From CAZRCZ01 sp964598765 (GTDB lineage: Bacteria > Sumerlaeota > Sumerlaeia > MVZB01 > JAJFLK01), in NCBI GenBank assembly GCA_964598765.1, contig CAZRCZ010000015.1, positions 1 to 64,000 of the forward strand: a stretch of DNA of 64,000 nucleotides, given 5' to 3'. Shown in pieces: positions 59,252 to 64,000 of this stretch (position 1 is its first letter; each line of letters starts with the position of its first letter). The notes beneath the pieces were generated by a model. It saw only the letters and a list, made by a program, of their open reading frames with translations. It was not told the DNA's origin and searched no databases. The position numbers and the translations under genes are program-made.

Positions 59252-62035
59252 ATGTTTTCCAATGATTCCCTCTCCCGCCTTTTGGGTTCCAAGGTTCATG
59301 CCTCATTGATCGAGGGATGGCGCAAGAGGGGAATCGAGCGGCTTCTTCCGGTCCAGCTTCGCGCGATTGAGGCGGCCAACCGCGCATCCGCGCTTCTCGA
59401 CGGAAACAACCTCATGGCGGTCGCGCCGACCAGTTCGGGCAAAACGATGATCGCCGAAATCGCCATGGCGGTTCAGCTGAGCGCCGGACGGAAAGCGATT
59501 TATTTGGTCCCGACCAAGGCGCTGGCGGAGGAAAAATTCGCGGCGTTTTCGCGCTGGACCGAACGCGCCGGATTTCGCGTCGCCTGCGCCACGCGCGACC
59601 GGCCGGAAACCGATCCGCTTATCGCCGCAGGAAAATTCGATATCCTCGTCGCCGTTTACGAGAAGATGAATCATTTGCTCTTGACCCAACCGCAGATTTT
59701 GGCCGGAGTTGGAATTCTGGCCGTGGATGAAATCCAGACGCTCGGCGATCCGGATCGCGGGGGATGGCTCGATCTCTTGCTTACCAAAATTCGGTTGTCC
59801 CCTTACGCCGTTCAGATCGTCGCGCTGTCGGCGGCATTGTCCGAAGCTTCTGCGTCGGCCATGTCGCGGTGGCTCGATTGCGACTTGATCGTGGATCATC
59901 GCCGTCCGCGCGAGTTGCGCGAAGGGGTTCTCGATCTTTCGACGGGAGTATTTCGTTTCCGCGAAGTGAACAGCGCAATCGAAGGGGAGGAAGTTTTCGC
60001 GCCGCCGGAAACGTTGGAGCGGCGAATGACGCAAATTTCCGAGCGCCTCGCCGAGATTCAGGGTCCGGCCGATCTTCAGTCCGTCGTCTTGATTGCCGCC
60101 GCCGAGCTTTTTGCGGAGCGGGGAGAGCAGGTTTTGATTTTCGCGCCGACCCGCGCCGCGTCGCGCCATTGGGCCAAGGCGCTGGCGGACGCGGACCTCG
60201 GATTTCCTCCGGCGCGATTGGCCTTGCCGAAACTGCGGGAGACGGAACTTGGGCGTTCGGCCGGATGGGTCCGGCATTGTTTGGAAAAGGGGGTCGCCTA
60301 TCACAACGCCGATCTCCCCGAAGAAATCCGAACCTTGACCGAGGAGGCTTTCAATTCCGGCGAGGCGAGAATCGTCGTTTCGACCGCGACGCTGGGGGTT
60401 GGAGTGAATCTGGCCGGACGCAACGTCTTGCAATGTCCGTGGCGCGTGACGGGATGCTCGAACAACGGCGGATTCGCGCAATCTCCGCTGGGGCGGTCGC
60501 GTTTTGCCAATCAGGGAGGACGCGCCGCACGATTGGGGGAAGGAGAAGAATTCGGGCGCAGTTTGGTCGTGGCGGAGAATCCGGCGCAGGCCGAACGGTT
60601 TTGGACGGAATTGATTCTCGCGCCTCCCGATTCGATCCCGCCGCCGCTTGCCCGCGCCGATTCCGCCTCAGTCGTCTTGGACTTGCTGGCGGGTGGATTG
60701 GGACGCACGGAGCAAAATTTACAGGAGGCGATGGCGAAGACTTTCAGCGCGAATGTGGTTTCGAAAAGCGAATCGTTTGCCGTCGAATCTTCGTTCGTTG
60801 CCCAAGCGTTGGAAACCTGCTCGCGACTCAATCTCGTCCGGCGGGATGAATCGGGGGAATTCCGGCGATTGACCGGATTGGGAGAGGCGACCGCCGGATC
60901 GGGAATTACGCCGAAGACCTCGGCGCGACTGGCCGCGGAGATTCCGCGACTTCTTGCGGATGACAAACAAGATACCGGTGAGGGAAAACGAAATGCGGAA
61001 TGCCGCGCATTTCAAATTTTTCTTATGCTCGCGCTCACCGACGAAGGGCAACGCGCCATGACCGGATTAGGATTCCGGAAATCGAACGCGCCATCCTCCG
61101 TGTGCATCCGTGAAATCCGTGTCCCATTGCCCGCGCGCTCCGGAGGAATTTCGCGCCGCGAACTTTCCGCGCTTCGCATGGCGTCGGCGTTGATGGATTG
61201 GATTGTCGGAAGGGAAATCGGCGAGATGGAAGACGATTACGGAATTTCCGCCGGATGTTTTGCGCGGGCCGCCGGGGATTTTCAATGGCTCGTTTCCGCG
61301 TCGGCCTCGATTGCCGAGACGCTGGCCGCTCCGCGAAACCGCGTCGCGGAATTGCGCGTCTTGGCCGGGCGGACGGGATGGGGCGTTCCAGAATCGGGAT
61401 TGGAATTGGCGCGATTGCGATCTCCCGGATTGGGTCGGGGCGCGATCATGAAATTGTTGGCGGAGGGATTGGATTCCGCGTTGGCCGTCGCGCAAGCGGA
61501 GCGGGAAACGCTGGTTCGCTTGGTCGGTCAGGATGCCGCGATGCGACTGGAAGAGAGAGCGAGTCAATTCCTAACTTCACGCGAACGCCGTTCAAACCAG
61601 CGAGCCACGCTTTCCAAGGCTGATGATCCCTCTCCTACTTCCTCTCATTCTCCTGCTCCTTCTCCTACTCATTTTCCTTCTTCTTCTCCATCCCCCTCCG
61701 CAACCCCAGCCCCCTCTGTCCTCCTCGAAATCAACCTCCAATCTCCGGGGATCGTGTTCTCGCAGGGGAGGGAAGTCGCGCTTCCGCCGCTCAGTTTTGA
61801 ATTGCTGGCGGCGTTGGCGGAGCGTCCGGGAGAAGTGGCGACGCGGCAATCCTTATACGCGCGGCTCTGGCCCGATGGAGGACCGGAGGAGCAACAACTG
61901 GACGGGCATCGGCGGGTTCTTCTTCGGCGATTGCGTCCGGTCTTGGGCAAATCGGCCGAGCGCGTCGCGCAGGTGATTCGCGGCATTGGGTTTCGTTTCT
62001 CCGTTCCCGCCGAAAGCATTCGGCTTCGACGTTGA
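59252..62035 (+). CDS. Ski2/Hel308-like helicase with C-terminal OmpR-type winged helix
   Basis: The 927-residue protein has Walker A APTSSGKT (residues 58-65), a DEIQ box (159-162), motif III as SAA, and helicase core 2 with 'VSTATLGVGVNLAGR' and 'QGGRAARLGEG'. Middle and rear parts (~430-780) fit a ratchet-type SF2 helicase. A Pro/Ser-rich linker (~790-825) encoded by a pyrimidine repeat joins it to a winged helix (~828-918) like OmpR/PhoB ('SFELLAALAERPGEVATRQSLYARLW' in parts). The DNA target is unknown. ATG 59252 is chosen over TTG 59246. Confidence 0.85.
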   Translation: MFSNDSLSRLLGSKVHASLIEGWRKRGIERLLPVQLRAIEAANRASALLDGNNLMAVAPTSSGKTMIAEIAMAVQLSAGRKAIYLVPTKALAEEKFAAFSRWTERAGFRVACATRDRPETDPLIAAGKFDILVAVYEKMNHLLLTQPQILAGVGILAVDEIQTLGDPDRGGWLDLLLTKIRLSPYAVQIVALSAALSEASASAMSRWLDCDLIVDHRRPRELREGVLDLSTGVFRFREVNSAIEGEEVFAPPETLERRMTQISERLAEIQGPADLQSVVLIAAAELFAERGEQVLIFAPTRAASRHWAKALADADLGFPPARLALPKLRETELGRSAGWVRHCLEKGVAYHNADLPEEIRTLTEEAFNSGEARIVVSTATLGVGVNLAGRNVLQCPWRVTGCSNNGGFAQSPLGRSRFANQGGRAARLGEGEEFGRSLVVAENPAQAERFWTELILAPPDSIPPPLARADSASVVLDLLAGGLGRTEQNLQEAMAKTFSANVVSKSESFAVESSFVAQALETCSRLNLVRRDESGEFRRLTGLGEATAGSGITPKTSARLAAEIPRLLADDKQDTGEGKRNAECRAFQIFLMLALTDEGQRAMTGLGFRKSNAPSSVCIREIRVPLPARSGGISRRELSALRMASALMDWIVGREIGEMEDDYGISAGCFARAAGDFQWLVSASASIAETLAAPRNRVAELRVLAGRTGWGVPESGLELARLRSPGLGRGAIMKLLAEGLDSALAVAQAERETLVRLVGQDAAMRLEERASQFLTSRERRSNQRATLSKADDPSPTSSHSPAPSPTHFPSSSPSPSATPAPSVLLEINLQSPGIVFSQGREVALPPLSFELLAALAERPGEVATRQSLYARLWPDGGPEEQQLDGHRRVLLRRLRPVLGKSAERVAQVIRGIGFRFSVPAESIRLRR
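61620..61725 (+). repeat. pyrimidine-rich low-complexity tract in the helicase linker
   Basis: CTCCTN-like units (CCTCTCCTACTTCCTCTCAT, TCTCCTGCTCCTTCTCCTAC, then TTCCTTCTTCTTCTCC) encode the Pro/Ser linker between helicase and winged helix. Kept in frame. Confidence 0.6.
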
Positions 62036-62119
62036 GCAACCATTTAGACGACTTTGCGTTTTCTTCGTTCCCTTTTTTCGGTAGAATGACGCGCCGTTTT
62101 GGATGGGGAATCAACCGGA

Positions 62120-63265
62120 ATGAAACAATCGAATCGAAAATCCAACAAACAACCCAACGCATGCGCGTCGCTTCTCCACAAACACTTGGCGAACGTCGCC
62201 CCTTATCCTCCGGGCAAGCCGATCGAGGAAGTCCAGCGGGAGTTCGGCCTCAAGGAGGTCATCAAGCTTGCCTCGAATGAAAACCCGCTCGGTCCTTCCC
62301 CCAAGGCGTTGAAGGCGATGGCCGCCGCCGCGCGAGAGATGAACCTTTATCCCGACGGCGCGGGATATTATTTGAAGCGCGGGATCGCCAAGCGGCTGGG
62401 CGTCGGCGAGGACGAAATCATCCTCGGAAACGGTTCGGACGAGATCACCCTTTTTCTCGCCCTTTGTTATCTCGGTCCCGGACGCTCCATCGTCACGTCG
62501 GATTACGCCTTCGTCCGCTATCGCATGGCCGCCGAATTGATGAACGCGCGGGCCAAGCTTGTCCCCATGCGTGATTTTCGGCACGACACGGCGGCGTTGG
62601 GCAAGGCGGTTGATGATTCAACCGTTCTCCTTTTTCTCGACAACCCTTGCAATCCGACCGGCGCGATGACGACGCGCCGAGAGCTTGCGCGATTGCTCGC
62701 CGACGTTCCTCGTCGCGTCTTGGTCGTCGTGGACGAAGCGTATTACGAATACGCCTGCGGCGACGCCGATTATCCCGACACGCTCGCCTTGCGCCGGAAG
62801 CATCCGAACCTGATCGTCACGCGCACGTTCTCCAAGGCGTATGGATTGGCCGGATTGCGCATCGGCTACGGAATCGCCCGAAAGGAAGTCGTCGCCGACT
62901 TGGAGCGCGTTCGGCCTCCGTTCAACACGAACCGCATGGCGCAGGCGGCGGCGTTGGCCGCGCTTTCGGATTCGGGGCATCTCAAAAAAAGCGTCGCCAA
63001 CAACGAGCATGGGAAAAAGTATTTGGCAGGGGAATTTCGGAAGTTGGGATTGCGATTCATTCCGACGTGGGCGAATTTTATTCTCGTGGACCTTTCGCCG
63101 AGAGGCATCTCCGGGAGTGAGCTTTACGAAAAACTTTTGCGGCGAGGGGTGATCGTGAGACCGATGGGAGGATATGGATTGAAAACTTTTGTTCGGATTT
63201 CGATTGGAACTGGCGAGGAGAATCGGAGATTGGCGGAAGCGCTGAAAAGGGAAGTCTGCGTATGA
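62120..63265 (+). CDS. hisC: histidinol-phosphate aminotransferase
   Basis: The 381-residue PLP aminotransferase has 'LASNENPLGPSP' at its start, the 'NPCNPTGAM' motif, 'VVVDEAYYEY' and the PLP-lysine in TFSKAYGLAGLR (Lys239). It converts imidazole acetol-phosphate to histidinol phosphate in histidine synthesis, though related roles with tyrosine or phenylalanine are possible. No other his genes are adjacent. ATG 62120 is preferred over TTG 62099. Confidence 0.92.
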   Translation: MKQSNRKSNKQPNACASLLHKHLANVAPYPPGKPIEEVQREFGLKEVIKLASNENPLGPSPKALKAMAAAAREMNLYPDGAGYYLKRGIAKRLGVGEDEIILGNGSDEITLFLALCYLGPGRSIVTSDYAFVRYRMAAELMNARAKLVPMRDFRHDTAALGKAVDDSTVLLFLDNPCNPTGAMTTRRELARLLADVPRRVLVVVDEAYYEYACGDADYPDTLALRRKHPNLIVTRTFSKAYGLAGLRIGYGIARKEVVADLERVRPPFNTNRMAQAAALAALSDSGHLKKSVANNEHGKKYLAGEFRKLGLRFIPTWANFILVDLSPRGISGSELYEKLLRRGVIVRPMGGYGLKTFVRISIGTGEENRRLAEALKREVCV

Positions 63266-63279
63266 AGAAGAATCGAATT

Positions 63280-63296
63280 ACGTTTATAGCAAACGT
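63280..63296. repeat. small hairpin after hisC
   Basis: ACGTTT/AAACGT with a 5-nt loop, followed by the direct repeat CCCCCGTGCAT/CCCCCGTGCAC. No T-run, so a weak terminator at best. It marks the switch to AT-rich DNA. Confidence 0.35.
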
Positions 63297-63341
63297 CCCC
63301 CGTGCATCCCCCGTGCACCCTTAAGTGAACTCTCACAAAAA

Positions 63342-64000
63342 ATGATTCGGCAACTATCTAGGCCAACATGTATCCTCTTCGCATTGAGTTGCTCATGGTA
63401 TGGGTTAGAGCTCACTTCGTGGCCTCATCCTACAATAATGCCGTCTAATACGCTCTTGGGGCTTTGGGGTGCATTCGAGATTCAGCAAACCACAGTTAGG
63501 CACTTGCTAACCGTGGTCTCATGTACTTTTGTCCATGGATCAATTGATCATCTTCTAGGGAACATGGTCTTTTTGTTCTTAATCGGTGGCATGGTCGAAT
63601 CCGTTTATGGAAGTGTCGTATTCTACATCTTATATTTCACGCCGAATATCGTTATGGCGTTTATTTATATGGTCGCTAGAGGATCTACGGTCGAAGGCTT
63701 TTGTGGGTCCTCAGGTGGAGTATTGGCCATCTACGGGGTGGCCTCCATTGATCTTATTAGTAGACGTCTTCGCTTCAAACGTCGGTTGTCAAAGACTAAT
63801 ACGTATTCTCTTCTATTTATAATGGCACTGCTAGGTTTAAGCGGTGTTCTATTTAGTCTTGGTAGCTTGTTCTCAACTGACCTTAGACGTGGATTCCCAA
63901 ACGAACCGGCCATAGTATCCATCCATATAGTAGGTTTTAGCGTGGGTTTAATGTACGGTTATGCGCATTATAGATGGGGAATCGAGGACCAAGGGGGACG
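63342..64000 (+). CDS. rhomboid-family intramembrane serine protease (truncated by window end)
   Basis: The frame from ATG 63342 is open to the window end (about 219 residues). It shows the rhomboid signatures: 'FVHGSIDHLLGNMVFLFLIGG' in parts (His-x3-Asn in HLLGN), GFCGSSGGVLAIYG with the catalytic Ser, and a C-terminal HIVGFSVGLMYG with the catalytic His. It cleaves membrane proteins within the bilayer. The gene is markedly AT-richer than its neighbours, hinting at transfer. The 3' end is outside the window. Confidence 0.85.
   Translation, partial: MIRQLSRPTCILFALSCSWYGLELTSWPHPTIMPSNTLLGLWGAFEIQQTTVRHLLTVVSCTFVHGSIDHLLGNMVFLFLIGGMVESVYGSVVFYILYFTPNIVMAFIYMVARGSTVEGFCGSSGGVLAIYGVASIDLISRRLRFKRRLSKTNTYSLLFIMALLGLSGVLFSLGSLFSTDLRRGFPNEPAIVSIHIVGFSVGLMYGYAHYRWGIEDQGG

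Noticed and set aside
1..64000. tRNA or rRNA genes
   Set aside because: I scanned for T-loop and anticodon-arm patterns by eye and found none with a full cloverleaf; a tRNAscan run would be decisive.

Overview
The window looks like the chromosome of a moderately GC-rich, Gram-negative-type bacterium. Evidence for this is a SurA/PpiD-like periplasmic foldase, lipoproteins, a type II secretion-like module, sigma-54 control, FloA and secreted beta-propellers. The dispersed short palindromes and tandem repeats (several families, some inside genes), together with GldG/DUF4340 ABC operons, DUF4838 and TMTC-like TPR membrane proteins, remind me of uncultivated or planctomycete-neighbourhood lineages such as Planctomycetota, Hydrogenedentota or Sumerlaeota. 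That placement is inference; no rRNA gene is present to settle it.

Layout. 0.1-1.1 kb: DCC-family thiol protein and a ParE/addiction-module pair. 1.2-3.2 kb: TraB-like protein carrying a repeat-derived insert. 3.2-8.1 kb (minus): Gld-type ABC export operon (ATPase, permease, GldG-like, DUF4340). 8.2-11 kb (minus): lipoprotein, degenerate receiver/DHp protein, cysteine desulfurase. 11-16 kb (plus): Tgt, TyrS, SurA/PpiD-like foldase. 16-19.2 kb (minus): second ABC operon. 19.6-21.3 kb: cytoplasmic GAF-PAS histidine kinase. 21.3-27.1 kb (minus): type II secretion/type IV pilus-like genes (GspF, GspE and GspK-, GspJ- and GspI-like pseudopilins). 27-29.6 kb: TPR protein and metallo-beta-lactamase-fold hydrolase. 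30-31.3 kb: organophosphate-type MFS transporter. 31.5-38.8 kb: FloA, Lrp/AsnC regulator, RlmI-like methyltransferase and twin TMTC-like TPR membrane proteins. 38.9-43.6 kb: DUF4838 protein, AT-rich lipoprotein, repeat-filled gap, cytochrome/copper-monooxygenase-like protein. 43.6-50.7 kb (minus): FHA-GAF sigma-54 activator with a TIM-barrel-like protein, a MITE-like element, HSL-family hydrolase, LLM flavin oxidoreductase, MoxR/ChlI-like AAA+ ATPase. 50.7-55.8 kb (minus): glutamine amidotransferase; an operon of two secreted beta-propeller-like proteins and a pseudopilin; and RsmE. 55.9-59 kb (minus): secreted proteins. 59.2-63.3 kb (plus): Ski2/Hel308-like helicase fused to an OmpR-type winged helix, then HisC. 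The window ends inside an AT-rich rhomboid protease gene.

The strongest discovery is a cobalamin riboswitch on the minus strand at 54735-54880. It precedes a secreted beta-propeller-like protein, a second beta-propeller-like protein whose signal peptide is encoded by a repeat palindrome, and a pseudopilin. All three are joined by 4-bp ATGA overlaps. No known B12 gene is present. Because Bacteroides BtuG is a surface beta-propeller that binds B12, this operon is a candidate for an undescribed B12 capture or secretion system. Other points of note are the helicase-winged-helix fusion, heptanucleotide tracts inside a coding region (possible phase variation), repeat elements that have become protein sequence, a probably leaderless rsmE promoter, and pervasive 4-bp gene overlaps.
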